Below are positions 37,621 to 46,455 of a stretch of 64,000 bases of DNA, piece after piece. Position 1 is the stretch's first letter. Every line of letters starts with the position of its first letter. Position numbers and translations under genes: made by a program. The notes beneath the pieces are model-generated. The model was not told where the DNA came from and did no database searches. It saw only the letters and a list, made by a program, of their open reading frames with translations. The stretch spans positions 1 to 64,000 of the forward strand of contig CAAGGT010000264.1 of the NCBI GenBank assembly GCA_900769465.1. The letters run 5' to 3'. The stretch is from Bacteroidaceae bacterium (GTDB lineage Bacteria > Bacteroidota > Bacteroidia > Bacteroidales > Bacteroidaceae).

Positions 37621-39255
37621 ATGGTTTCGGTTGATGGATTGGCTGTGGAATTTGGCGGGACAACGCTGTTCAGCGATGTATCGTTTGTGATAAATGAAAA
37701 GGACCGCATTGCCCTTATGGGCAAGAACGGTGCCGGCAAGAGTACCTTGCTGAAGATACTTGCCGGTGTGCGTACGGCTTCGCGCGGTACGGTGTCCGCT
37801 CCAAAGGATACCGTTATTGCTTATCTGCCACAGCACCTGATGACCGAGGATGGCCGTACTGTCTTTGAAGAGGCATCGCAGGCTTTTGCCCATCTCTATG
37901 AGATGGAGGCCGAACTTGACCGTATGAACAACGAGCTTGCAACCCGCACCGACTACGAGAGCGACGATTATATGGCGCTCATTGAGGAGGTTGCCACAAA
38001 AAGCGAGAAATTCTATGCCATCGATATGACCCATTTTGAGGAGGATGTGGAAAAGACTCTTTTGGGTCTTGGTTTCGAGCGTAAGGATTTCGGTCGCCAG
38101 ACAAGCGAGTTCAGCGGCGGTTGGCGTATGCGTATTGAACTTGCGAAGATGCTGTTGCGCAATCCCGACGTGTTGTTGCTCGACGAGCCTACCAACCACC
38201 TCGACATCGAGTCAATCGGCTGGCTCGAGGAGTTTCTTGTGAACAACGGCAAAGCTGTTGTGGTAATCAGCCACGACCGTAAGTTTGTCGACAACATTAC
38301 CACCCGTACCATTGAGGTTACAATGGGCCGCATATATGACTACAAGGTGAACTATTCGCAGTATCTGGTACTGCGTGCCGAGCGCCGTCAGCAGCAGATG
38401 AAGCAGTACGAGGAGCAGCAGAAGATGATACAGGAGACCAAGGACTTCATTGAGCGTTTCAAAGGAACGTATTCAAAAACCCTTCAGGTGCAGAGCCGTG
38501 TGAAGATGCTCGAGAAACTGGAGATTATTGAAGTCGACGAGGAGGATGCATCGGCTTTGAGGCTCAAGTTCCCGCCCTCGCCGCGTGCGGGCCAGTATCC
38601 TGTGATTATGGATGGTGTGGGCAAGGCCTTTGGCGAGAAACGTATCTTCTCGGGTGCAACGCTCACCATTGAACGTGGTAACAAAGTTGCTTTTGTGGGC
38701 CGTAACGGTGAGGGAAAATCAACACTCGTAAAGTGTATTATGAAGGAACTCGAACACGAAGGCTCGCTGCAGCTCGGTCATAATGTGCAGATAGGTTATT
38801 TCGCCCAGAATCAGGCATCGCTGCTCGATGAGGAACTCACGGTATTCCAGACCATAGATGATGTTGCAAAAGGCGAGATACGTAACAAGATACGTGATTT
38901 GCTGGGCGCGTTTATGTTCGGCGGTGAGGCAAGTACAAAGAAGGTCAAGGTGCTCTCGGGTGGTGAGCGCACCCGCCTGGCACTTCTGAAGTTGTTGCTC
39001 GAACCGGTGAACCTGCTTATTCTCGATGAGCCTACCAATCACCTCGACCTCAAGACAAAGGATATTCTCAAGCAGGCATTGCAGGATTACGATGGCACGC
39101 TCATCTGTGTGAGTCACGACCGTGACTTCCTCGACGGCCTTGTGACAAAGGTCTATGAGTTCGGTCACGGCAAGGTGCGTGAACACCTGTGCGGAATCTA
39201 TGAATTCCTTGCCGCAAAGAAGATGGAGGAACTCAGTGAACTGGAACGTAGATAA
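37621..39255 (+). CDS. ABC-F family ATPase
   Basis: Encodes 544 residues with two ATP-binding cassettes and no membrane part. Walker A motifs are GKNGAGKST (near residue 34) and GRNGEGKST (near 360); signature motifs SGGWRMR and SGGERTR; Walker B LLLDEPTNHLD and LILDEPTNHLD. The linker between them (about 245-305) is a charged helical pair. ABC-F proteins bind the ribosomal E site and rescue or regulate translation, and some give antibiotic resistance; this length and linker suit the housekeeping EttA/Uup-like class rather than a resistance gene. Confidence 0.92.
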   Translation: MVSVDGLAVEFGGTTLFSDVSFVINEKDRIALMGKNGAGKSTLLKILAGVRTASRGTVSAPKDTVIAYLPQHLMTEDGRTVFEEASQAFAHLYEMEAELDRMNNELATRTDYESDDYMALIEEVATKSEKFYAIDMTHFEEDVEKTLLGLGFERKDFGRQTSEFSGGWRMRIELAKMLLRNPDVLLLDEPTNHLDIESIGWLEEFLVNNGKAVVVISHDRKFVDNITTRTIEVTMGRIYDYKVNYSQYLVLRAERRQQQMKQYEEQQKMIQETKDFIERFKGTYSKTLQVQSRVKMLEKLEIIEVDEEDASALRLKFPPSPRAGQYPVIMDGVGKAFGEKRIFSGATLTIERGNKVAFVGRNGEGKSTLVKCIMKELEHEGSLQLGHNVQIGYFAQNQASLLDEELTVFQTIDDVAKGEIRNKIRDLLGAFMFGGEASTKKVKVLSGGERTRLALLKLLLEPVNLLILDEPTNHLDLKTKDILKQALQDYDGTLICVSHDRDFLDGLVTKVYEFGHGKVREHLCGIYEFLAAKKMEELSELERR

Positions 39256-39302
39256 AATAGATTGCGTGCTTGCCAAACGGCAAGCACGCAATCTATTTTA
39301 TC
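39251..39302. terminator. Bidirectional terminator after the ABC-F gene
   Basis: A perfect 24-bp stem (39251-39274 with 39279-39302) with an AAAC loop that begins in the last codons of the ABC-F gene. It is flanked by A and T runs, so it can terminate both the ABC-F gene and the long polysaccharide operon whose last gene ends at 39315. Confidence 0.9.
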
Positions 39303-39314
39303 TTATGTTGTCAA

Positions 39315-40382
39315 TCAATACAACGCTTCGTACTCACTGGCAATCTGTGCCCAGGTATATCGTTCCTGTGCAATATTCTGCAGTACCTTGCCGTTGTCAA
39401 CCTTTTGCGAAACAAGTTCCTGCAACTCCTCTATGCTCTTGTAGTAGTGTGCCTTGTTGCCGGTCGTCTCGCGGTTGTATATCACGTCAAACGACAGTAT
39501 CGGTCGTCCAAAGAACATGGCTTCTACAAGTGATGGGTTTGTGCCGCCGGCACTGTGTCCGTGAATATAGAATCTTGTATTCTTGCGCAGTGTGTACAGT
39601 ATGTCCAGGTCGTATATGCTCTCAAGCAGAATGATATTGCTGTAAGCGCTATACTCTTCTTTCAGTTTCTTGCTGTATCCGTTACGGTTCCAGTTGCCAA
39701 TGAACACCAGTTTCTCTTTGTTGTTCTTGAAAGCCTCAAGTGTCAAGTGGCAATTGTTCTCGGGCTCTATGCGGCAAACACACATTGAAAAGTTTCCCTT
39801 TTCAAGGCCATATTGCTTCATAATCTCTGCCTCGCGTTCCTGTGTGGTATCTATGAGCGCGTGGTTGCCACCATATGCAATGAGCGTGGTCTCCTTCTTG
39901 TACTCCTGCAGGACATAATCCTGTATGCCCTTGTTGTCTGTGATTATAACGTCGGCAAAGCGGACTGCAATCTTTTCCGATAGCTTCAGGAATCTCTTTA
40001 CCCAACCCTTCCACTTCGCTCTGCGGTATTCCAGTCCATCGATGTTCACAATGACCTTCTTGCGACAGAAAAGCTTGAATATGGGAAGGAATATGCAGCC
40101 CGAAACGCCAAGAACAAGAACGGCATCGTAACCGCTTATGGAACGCATCATAGATATGATGTCATATGGGATGCTCTGCACGCCGTTGGCTTTCAAGGGT
40201 ACATATTTCAGTCTTGCTCCCTTGTACTCGTCCATCCTCTCCGGCATATCCTTGCTGCTACAGAATATGGTATATTGTATACCATTGGAGCAGTTCTCTC
40301 CAATGATATTCTCAACCAACGTCTCGAAGCCTCCGTAGCTTGCAGGTACTCCTTGCGTTCCTATAATAGCGACTTTTTTCAC
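39315..40382 (-). CDS. Glycosyltransferase (DUF1972/GT4 type)
   Basis: Encodes 355 residues. The N-terminal DUF1972 segment (VAIIGTQGVPASYGGFETL, residues 4-22) and a C-terminal GT4-like domain (about 185-320, with SAGGTNPSLVEAMFFGRPI) mark a rhamnosyltransferase-like enzyme of capsule/O-antigen loci. It adds a sugar to the lipid-linked repeat unit at the cytoplasmic face; donor and acceptor are unknown. Last gene of the polysaccharide operon, 24 bp after the preceding GT4 gene. Confidence 0.88.
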   Translation of the reverse strand: MKKVAIIGTQGVPASYGGFETLVENIIGENCSNGIQYTIFCSSKDMPERMDEYKGARLKYVPLKANGVQSIPYDIISMMRSISGYDAVLVLGVSGCIFLPIFKLFCRKKVIVNIDGLEYRRAKWKGWVKRFLKLSEKIAVRFADVIITDNKGIQDYVLQEYKKETTLIAYGGNHALIDTTQEREAEIMKQYGLEKGNFSMCVCRIEPENNCHLTLEAFKNNKEKLVFIGNWNRNGYSKKLKEEYSAYSNIILLESIYDLDILYTLRKNTRFYIHGHSAGGTNPSLVEAMFFGRPILSFDVIYNRETTGNKAHYYKSIEELQELVSQKVDNGKVLQNIAQERYTWAQIASEYEALY

Positions 40383-40406
40383 TCTTTATGCGTTGCAAAC
40401 TGTTGT

Positions 40407-41486
40407 TTACAAGATATTTGCTATGTTGTTTACCATATGCCCGGCATCATACAGCCCGGCTTTTGACAAAGCATTCTTTGACAAATTTACAAAAAAATCT
40501 TTATTGCGTAAAATATTTTCTATACACTTTTCTATCTTCCCACAATCTTGCGAGTCAATTTTGTATCCGTTCTCGCCGTCGTTGACCATCTCGGTAATTC
40601 CACCCACTGTGGGCACAATCACCGGCAATCCCGCTGTCATGGCCTCCAACGCAGTGAGTCCGAATGTCTCAATGAACTGTTCCCTGTTTGACAGGTTCAG
40701 CAGCAATGATGCCTTGTTGTAGAACGGAGCCACATCCTCCTGTCGTGGGTAGATAACAAGGTTTGCAGTTGGGGTAACTCCCTTATCCTTCAAATACCTG
40801 TCAATGTTCTCCTGTGAGTCATTTATAACAAGTTCAAAACTATATTTGTTCATCCTTGCGGCAAGTGCAATGAACTCCATGGTTCCTTTGTATCCTTTGA
40901 GCGAACCAAGCATCAGCACGCGGCGGTTCTCAAAGGCCTTGTCGCTGTCGGGGTGCAACCTGGCAGCAAAACCCTTCTGCAGGGCATTGGGGATAACGTA
41001 AACCCTCCTCTTGCGGCGCAGGAACGAACGTTGGTACTGCGATACACAAATTATGTCACTTGCGATAATCTGCATAATCTTTGCCAATATGCGGTATGCG
41101 GTACTTTTGGCCTTTGCATTCTCGTGGTAGTGATACACAACCCTTTTTCCTGCCAGGCGGCCGCCAATTGCAGCGCCAATGGGCAGAATGGTGTTTATGT
41201 ATATTACAGTATCCTTCTTGAATATATAACCAAGCGCCACGAACAGAGTTCTTAACTGCACCCATAGATAGCGCATTGTCCTTATAATCTTGTTCCGTGC
41301 AAAGTTGTAGTTATATTGCCTGAGTCTCAGCTTCTCCTTGCCCTCAAGCTCATCGAGCACACCGCCATGCGAGGTTACCAGGTCTATGCTGTAACCTTTG
41401 TCGAGCAATCCTTCAACTACGGTGCGCAGAACCTGCGGGCTACCGCTAAAATCGTTGAAAAGGTGAAAACAGACTATATTTTTCAT
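40407..41486 (-). CDS. Glycosyltransferase, family 4
   Basis: Encodes 359 residues with a GT-B fold. The N-terminal half contains DFSGSPQVLRTVVEGLLDKG (glycine-rich loop), and the C-terminal half the nucleotide-sugar binding EQFIETFGLTALEAMTAGLPVIV near residue 285 (the E-x7-E signature). The start overlaps the end of the GT8 gene by 4 bp (ATGA), showing translational coupling. Confidence 0.9.
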   Translation of the reverse strand: MKNIVCFHLFNDFSGSPQVLRTVVEGLLDKGYSIDLVTSHGGVLDELEGKEKLRLRQYNYNFARNKIIRTMRYLWVQLRTLFVALGYIFKKDTVIYINTILPIGAAIGGRLAGKRVVYHYHENAKAKSTAYRILAKIMQIIASDIICVSQYQRSFLRRKRRVYVIPNALQKGFAARLHPDSDKAFENRRVLMLGSLKGYKGTMEFIALAARMNKYSFELVINDSQENIDRYLKDKGVTPTANLVIYPRQEDVAPFYNKASLLLNLSNREQFIETFGLTALEAMTAGLPVIVPTVGGITEMVNDGENGYKIDSQDCGKIEKCIENILRNKDFFVNLSKNALSKAGLYDAGHMVNNIANIL

Positions 41487-42454
41487 TTGTTTATTCTGTG
41501 CTTGAATTCAATGAACCTTATCATCAGTTTGTACACAAAGAATGGACAATTGCTGTACACCCAGTTCTGTATCTTGCAGTTTCTTGTAGGTGACTTGAAT
41601 GGCAGTACGTAGTCTTTCCATGGAGTCATTGCCAGATATTCAAGATACAGCTTTTTCAGTGGATGAGTGCTGTTGCTGAACCATGGGCGGCTAAAGAATT
41701 CATCGGTATAATGTATTACAATCGGCTCTTTTACAGCGTTGTCAAGCTCGGCTTGTGTGTAATACCTGTTCATTTTGAATAGCTTCAATATCTGTTTTTG
41801 TGTAAAGCAGAACATTGGTGGCATTACATTATAGTTTGCCGGCAAAATCTTTATATACCCACTACAAACAGCATTTATGGTTCCCTGGTCGTTGTGTGGT
41901 GGGCATCCGTTGAACTTGTAGACAAAATTAATACATTTTTCGGTAATATTCTTTTCTCTCCATAGTTCAAGATTCATGACAATTACTCCACCGCCATTTA
42001 TATATCGGCTGTTGTGGTCAAGTCCAATGTTCAGGATATAATACGGATTTACAGTATCCTGAACTCCTGCAACAAGCGTATCATTCAGGTCTATTTTTAT
42101 CAATTCCTTTAACGAGCCGTTGATTACAGTATCGCTGTCAACATATACAATTCTATCAACATCGGCCAGTGAATCGAGGAATATTCTTCCGTAAGAACTT
42201 CGGTTGAAGTTCGTTTCAATCTTCAATCTTTCGGTAAGCTTGTAAAGGTCTATATAGTGTACCGGGCGTTTATATTGCCTTGCAATATGCTCTATGCGCG
42301 ATATATTCTCCTCACTCAACGAGTTGGTGATGATGTATATTACAATATCCTCAATATCCTTGTTGTTTTCCAATAACGACAATATTGACACAGCCGCATG
42401 TTGGGCATATCCGTCGTCAAAGGAGTAAGCAATATTCAAAATCTCTTTTTTCAT
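41483..42454 (-). CDS. Glycosyltransferase, family 8
   Basis: Encodes 323 residues. Family 8 features: ILNIAYSFDDGYAQHAAVSILSLL at the N-terminus, the metal-binding DxD in RIVYVDSDTVINGSL (near residue 104), and NGGGVIVMNLELWRE (near residue 157) with HNDQGTINAVC (near 195). GT8 enzymes are retaining transferases, often galactosyl or glucosyl. Both ends overlap neighbouring genes by 4 bp. Confidence 0.92.
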   Translation of the reverse strand: MKKEILNIAYSFDDGYAQHAAVSILSLLENNKDIEDIVIYIITNSLSEENISRIEHIARQYKRPVHYIDLYKLTERLKIETNFNRSSYGRIFLDSLADVDRIVYVDSDTVINGSLKELIKIDLNDTLVAGVQDTVNPYYILNIGLDHNSRYINGGGVIVMNLELWREKNITEKCINFVYKFNGCPPHNDQGTINAVCSGYIKILPANYNVMPPMFCFTQKQILKLFKMNRYYTQAELDNAVKEPIVIHYTDEFFSRPWFSNSTHPLKKLYLEYLAMTPWKDYVLPFKSPTRNCKIQNWVYSNCPFFVYKLMIRFIEFKHRINK

Positions 42455-43554
42455 ATTCTATTGTCAAGCTGTTTCTTCAATAGTGAACACCAAGTGATGT
42501 AACCATTGTCGTTGGGGTCGAAGATGCCATTGTATAATTTGAAGTAGAACGAAAGAATGTGGGTGAGATAACAGATGGTTAGCGTGTCGCTCAAACCATA
42601 TTGTTTCTTGAATATCTCCAATTTGGGGTTTATCTCCTCGGCACAGAGTTTATCTTCCAAAATCCACGTCTGTAAAGCGAAATGTATCAAATCCATTCGT
42701 GGAGGGAAAGTCTTTGCAGCGAATTCAAAATCAAACACCTGTAATTCTCCTTCTTCCATATACATGTTCCAAGGAGTGAAATCGCCATGCAAGAAAGAGA
42801 AGGTGCTGCATACCTCGCCTTTGTAACACTCTTTTATATATCTTATGCTTTGCTCAAAAACAGGCATTTCTTCTTTCCGTATATTGTCAATAATGGATTC
42901 AAGATAAACTATATCGTTGTAGAAGTCACTCTTCTCGAACGGAATTTCAATTGAGGTCGCTTTAGTCATCTTGTCTATGAACTCAATGTGCTGTTCCATT
43001 AACCTGTGCGGTATCTTTGACGAGTTGCTTTTCCTTGTCGATTGTATAAAAAGAAAAACACCGTTGATTTCTCCGCAGTAGAGCGCCTGTGGTATTCCCT
43101 TAATACCAATTCCGTTCAACCAGTTCAGGTTATTGTATTCCTTTTCAAAAAGTTCCAGTATGTTCTTTTCATTGGAAATTTTGCAATATCCCAAAATTCT
43201 GCTTTTGTCGCTAACTTGTATAGTCATCTTCTGCGATGCCGATGGAGTTCCTTCAAAAACCGCAAAGTCGACCTTCTTCACCTCGAACAGCTTGCAGAGT
43301 AACTGTTGCAGTTCGCTGTTCAAGCGGCAGTTCATGGTCTGTGCCTTTATCGCCTTGCGCACCGGTGCAAGCATGTGCAGGCAAGGCAGTAAAGCCTTCA
43401 CCATCTTGCCCTTTGTGCCGCTCGGCTGGTACAGGTTCAGCGCCGTGCGCATGCCGCGGGCCGGCATAATCCAGAATTTGCCGTCGGCATTCCCAAAGCG
43501 GTAGAACTTTTCACCGCCTTTGAAATCAAGTATGTTGTTGAGGATATTTTTCAT
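42451..43554 (-). CDS. Aminoglycoside-phosphotransferase-like kinase
   Basis: Encodes 367 residues from the ATG at 43554 (MKNILNNILDFKGG). The C-terminal half is an APH/choline-kinase type fold with the catalytic loop SFLHGDFTPWNMYM (near residue 268) and the metal motif VFDFEFA (near 288). In polysaccharide loci such proteins could phosphorylate a sugar or an alcohol substituent, but no substrate is evident and drug resistance is unlikely in this context. Upstream lies repeat element A. The TTG at 43575 lies in a spare copy of the element's terminal repeat and is rejected as a start. Confidence 0.72.
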   Translation of the reverse strand: MKNILNNILDFKGGEKFYRFGNADGKFWIMPARGMRTALNLYQPSGTKGKMVKALLPCLHMLAPVRKAIKAQTMNCRLNSELQQLLCKLFEVKKVDFAVFEGTPSASQKMTIQVSDKSRILGYCKISNEKNILELFEKEYNNLNWLNGIGIKGIPQALYCGEINGVFLFIQSTRKSNSSKIPHRLMEQHIEFIDKMTKATSIEIPFEKSDFYNDIVYLESIIDNIRKEEMPVFEQSIRYIKECYKGEVCSTFSFLHGDFTPWNMYMEEGELQVFDFEFAAKTFPPRMDLIHFALQTWILEDKLCAEEINPKLEIFKKQYGLSDTLTICYLTHILSFYFKLYNGIFDPNDNGYITWCSLLKKQLDNRI

Positions 43555-43604
43555 TGTTTTTAGACAAAAGGACAAAACTATACAAGTACGCGATTTAATT
43601 TTTT

Positions 43605-43878
43605 AGACAGAAGAACATAAACCAACGTTCCGTCGGTTACATAAGGTTGCATAATTAATACAAAAGCGAATAAGATGTATTGCAGTATATGTTTAAGTTC
43701 TATGCTATGAGATAAGAATGTTGGAACTTCTTTCCAAGTTAAATGGTTTGTACCTATGTCAATGGGAAAACTGGTTCTCACCTTGCCATAGGTGCAAACC
43801 ATATATGTCGCAAGTAAAACTATGTGATGTACTTATCTCATAGCAGAGAACTCCTTTTGTTCTTTTGTACTTCTGTCT
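43605..43878 (+). repeat. Polysaccharide-locus foldback element, copy A
   Basis: A 274-bp non-coding element with terminal inverted repeats: AGACAGAAGAAC at 43605 and its complement ending TTCTGTCT at 43878. Inside is P1, GCTATGAGATAAG (43704-43716) with CTTATCTCATAGC (43832-43844). P1 encloses three hairpins: P2 (43721-43737), P3 (16 bp, 43743-43758 with 43787-43802, around a 28-nt loop) and P4 (TCGCA/TGTGA near 43807-43826). The left terminus carries a small extra hairpin (AACCAACG at 43620). A further left-terminus copy lies at 43562-43586. The P3 and P4 loops are flipped compared with copies C and D. Confidence 0.85.
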
Positions 43879-43885
43879 TATATAA

Positions 43886-45139
43886 CTAAATCAATTGTAT
43901 CTGTTCTGCTTCCCCCAGTCTCTTCATCAGCAGCTCCTTGAACTCCTCGCCGCGGGCTTCCCATGTGAATTGTGCTCCGGCATTTTTTGCCTTTTCACCG
44001 ATTGTTTTACGTTCATCAGCATTAGTCATGCGCTCCATTGCTGTTGCCAGGTTGGCAATAACCTCCTCGCGCCCTGTGCGCGGTATCACAACCGCATACT
44101 CATTGGAGAAGTAGCGTGTGTAGCCTGTTGTGTCAAGGCATATCAGCGGCTTGCCCATTGCCATGGAGTCGAAAGAAACGGTTACTGCGCCCTCTTTTAG
44201 CGATGCATTTACCACTACATCGCTTGTGGCAAGCAGGCGATAGTATTCGTCCATTGCTACCTTGCCGGCGAACGAAATTTGTTCTTTCAAACCCAGTTGT
44301 TCCACAATGCCTTTCAGTCGCTCTTTGTCTGCGCCCTTGCCTACAATGGAAAGGTGTATATTTTTGTTTGTCTTTGCTGCGCGTGCAAAGCTCTCAATCA
44401 CAAGATCAAAACCACGCCAGGCGTCAAGGCGCCCTACGGTTATGAACTCTACTCTGCCGTTCTTCCTGCTGTTTACGTTGATTTCTGTAGAATTATTTTC
44501 TACAGCGACGTCGGTGAACAGCACGGCGCGTTCACGATGTTTGGCAGGTACAAGGTCGCGTGTAATCTCCGTTTTGCACAGCATCAGGTCGGCGTTCTTG
44601 CAACGTCTTTTGAAACCTATGTTCAACGGCAACATCTTTACCGCTGCACGGCGCACCCACTCAATCAGGCGGCTTTTGCGCGCATAATGGTTGCTGTATT
44701 CGGCAGGGATTGTCTCCAATCCACCCACAGGCCCCCAAACAAAGAACTGCTTTTGGCCGTATGAACTCACCTTCCACAGCACGTTGCCGTATGTAAGGTG
44801 GTGAAACACCTTTATACCGTTCTCGCGCATTGTGCGCTTTACAATGCGGTTGGTGCAGTACTGCCATATATTATAGTATGTGCGCACTCCACGCATTCCC
44901 TTTTTCCAGAACCTTGCCCATTTTGGCAAGTCAAAGTATAGGAAATGTATGCCGCTGAACTCCGGGTGCGCGGCAATCCATGGCTCAATGGTGCCACGGT
45001 TACTCTCGCGTGTGAGCACCCACAGCTCAAAATGCTTCGACATCTCAAGCACCCAGTGCCATCCCACACCAATCTCGCTGCCAAGCCCCGGCTCGCAGGC
45101 GTAGGCCGAGACGAAGATTTTTAGTTTGCAGTTACTCAT
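43886..45139 (-). CDS. Glycosyltransferase, family 4
   Basis: Encodes 417 residues of GT-B fold. The N-terminus has FVSAYACEPGLGSEIGVGWHWV, and the donor domain (about 220-390) has VGRLDAWRGFDLVIESF and SLKEGAVTVSFDSMAMGKPLI. Its last codons lie in the flank shared by repeat copies A and D (ATAACTAAATCA), so the element's outer edge reaches the stop codon. The start overlaps the preceding gene by 4 bp. Confidence 0.9.
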   Translation of the reverse strand: MSNCKLKIFVSAYACEPGLGSEIGVGWHWVLEMSKHFELWVLTRESNRGTIEPWIAAHPEFSGIHFLYFDLPKWARFWKKGMRGVRTYYNIWQYCTNRIVKRTMRENGIKVFHHLTYGNVLWKVSSYGQKQFFVWGPVGGLETIPAEYSNHYARKSRLIEWVRRAAVKMLPLNIGFKRRCKNADLMLCKTEITRDLVPAKHRERAVLFTDVAVENNSTEINVNSRKNGRVEFITVGRLDAWRGFDLVIESFARAAKTNKNIHLSIVGKGADKERLKGIVEQLGLKEQISFAGKVAMDEYYRLLATSDVVVNASLKEGAVTVSFDSMAMGKPLICLDTTGYTRYFSNEYAVVIPRTGREEVIANLATAMERMTNADERKTIGEKAKNAGAQFTWEARGEEFKELLMKRLGEAEQIQLI

Positions 45140-46449
45140 TTCAATCTTCTTAAATTCTTCTTGTGTTGCTGGTTGAACACAAAGGTTAGTATCTCGTTCA
45201 CAGCAACCTGTGGAGTACTTTCATTCAGCACCTTTGTATATCCTTTTTTACCGGCAAGGTAGTCAATCTTTGCATTGATTGTTCTAATTCCTTCCTCGTC
45301 AAGCTCGCGTTTACGTGCAAGGATGGTCTCGCTGCTTGCGGTGAGCAGGATGTTATAGTTCAATGTCGGGATGAACAGTTTGCCCCACCAGTAGAGGAAC
45401 TTGGGGTTCAGGTATATACGTGAACGGCGGCTGTCGCAGATAATATCGGTGTAGTAGCGGTCGAACACCACCACACGTGTGATGCGTGTAACGGATTTTA
45501 CTTTTACAAAATAACCTATGATGTAGTCCAACGAGTAGTAGCACAGACGCAGTAGTGAGTTCAGCTTGCCAGTCTTGCCACCACGGTGTGGGTCGCTGTA
45601 GTTGCGGTCAACCTCTTTCTTTATGCCAGCCGAGTGTGCTACCTCGCCCAAATTGCCAAAGAGGGTGGGGCGGAAATGGTAGTATTTGTGTGCAGTCTTA
45701 AACACCGGTGCAATGCGCTCAAGTATTGTGTCAATTACAGTTGTTTTTCCGCTACCGTCGGGGCCTGTGAAGCCAATGCTGAAGCCTGTGCGCGAACGTA
45801 GGTAGTTGCCAATGAATGTGTATAGGAACATTATTATCCCTGCAATCACTCCAAATGGACGGTGTATGATGTTACTCCACAGCGCTTTAAAGAACAAACC
45901 TTTTCCGCGTTTCTGTTCACACATGGCAACGCTGTCGCAACCGAAAATCTGTTTTATCTTATCTTTTACAATGTCGCTGTTTTCTGCAGCCTCGCGTGTG
46001 GCGCGGTACTTCTCGGGGTACTTGCTACCGACAGCGCTGTTGTATAGAATCTTGTCAAGGAATTGACACTCCACACCAACGTAATACAAAAAGCCGTTGA
46101 ACTGCTTGTGTGCAAGGAATTCCTCTGCACTCATTAGTTGCACGCCCCAAACCGATGTGTCAAAGAAGAAATCCCACTGTACAATCTCGGTCTTTTCTTC
46201 ACTTGTTGTAGCGCATACGTAGCTGATGAGGCGGTCGCTGTTCAGGTAAGTTATGATTTTCCAACCGCTGCGGTCAATGAGTTCCACAAGAGCCTTTCTC
46301 ATCTTTTTGTAGCTCTTGCGAGTAATTATAATGTCAATGTCACGGCTGTTGTTCCTGTCGGGCAACCCCTCGAAGTTGCGCAACACGGCATAATCTGCAT
46401 TCTCATTAAGGAACCCGATTATTTCTCTTATATGTTCAATTGCTGACAT
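45136..46449 (-). CDS. Nucleotidyltransferase-like and thymidylate-kinase-like P-loop fusion
   Basis: Encodes 437 residues. Residues about 15-150 resemble the nucleotidyltransferase fold (YAVLRNFEGLPDRNNSRDIDIII, with the D-x-D pair). A hydrophobic segment lies near 205-222, and residues about 225-430 form a P-loop kinase related to thymidylate kinase (GFTGPDGSGKTTVID, near residue 227; VVVFDRYYTDIICDSR near 325). Proteins of this kind occur in polysaccharide loci, but the substrate is unknown; sugar or lipid phosphorylation is a guess. It overlaps the GT4 gene by 4 bp and follows the DUF4062 gene by 6 bp. Confidence 0.7.
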   Translation of the reverse strand: MSAIEHIREIIGFLNENADYAVLRNFEGLPDRNNSRDIDIIITRKSYKKMRKALVELIDRSGWKIITYLNSDRLISYVCATTSEEKTEIVQWDFFFDTSVWGVQLMSAEEFLAHKQFNGFLYYVGVECQFLDKILYNSAVGSKYPEKYRATREAAENSDIVKDKIKQIFGCDSVAMCEQKRGKGLFFKALWSNIIHRPFGVIAGIIMFLYTFIGNYLRSRTGFSIGFTGPDGSGKTTVIDTILERIAPVFKTAHKYYHFRPTLFGNLGEVAHSAGIKKEVDRNYSDPHRGGKTGKLNSLLRLCYYSLDYIIGYFVKVKSVTRITRVVVFDRYYTDIICDSRRSRIYLNPKFLYWWGKLFIPTLNYNILLTASSETILARKRELDEEGIRTINAKIDYLAGKKGYTKVLNESTPQVAVNEILTFVFNQQHKKNLRRLK

Positions 46450-46455
46450 AAGTTT

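Noticed and set aside
42451..43575. Start codon TTG at 43575 and aminoglycoside resistance role
   Set aside because: The TTG lies in a copy of the repeat terminus; the ATG at 43554 fits. The kinase is embedded in glycan genes and resembles the fold only.
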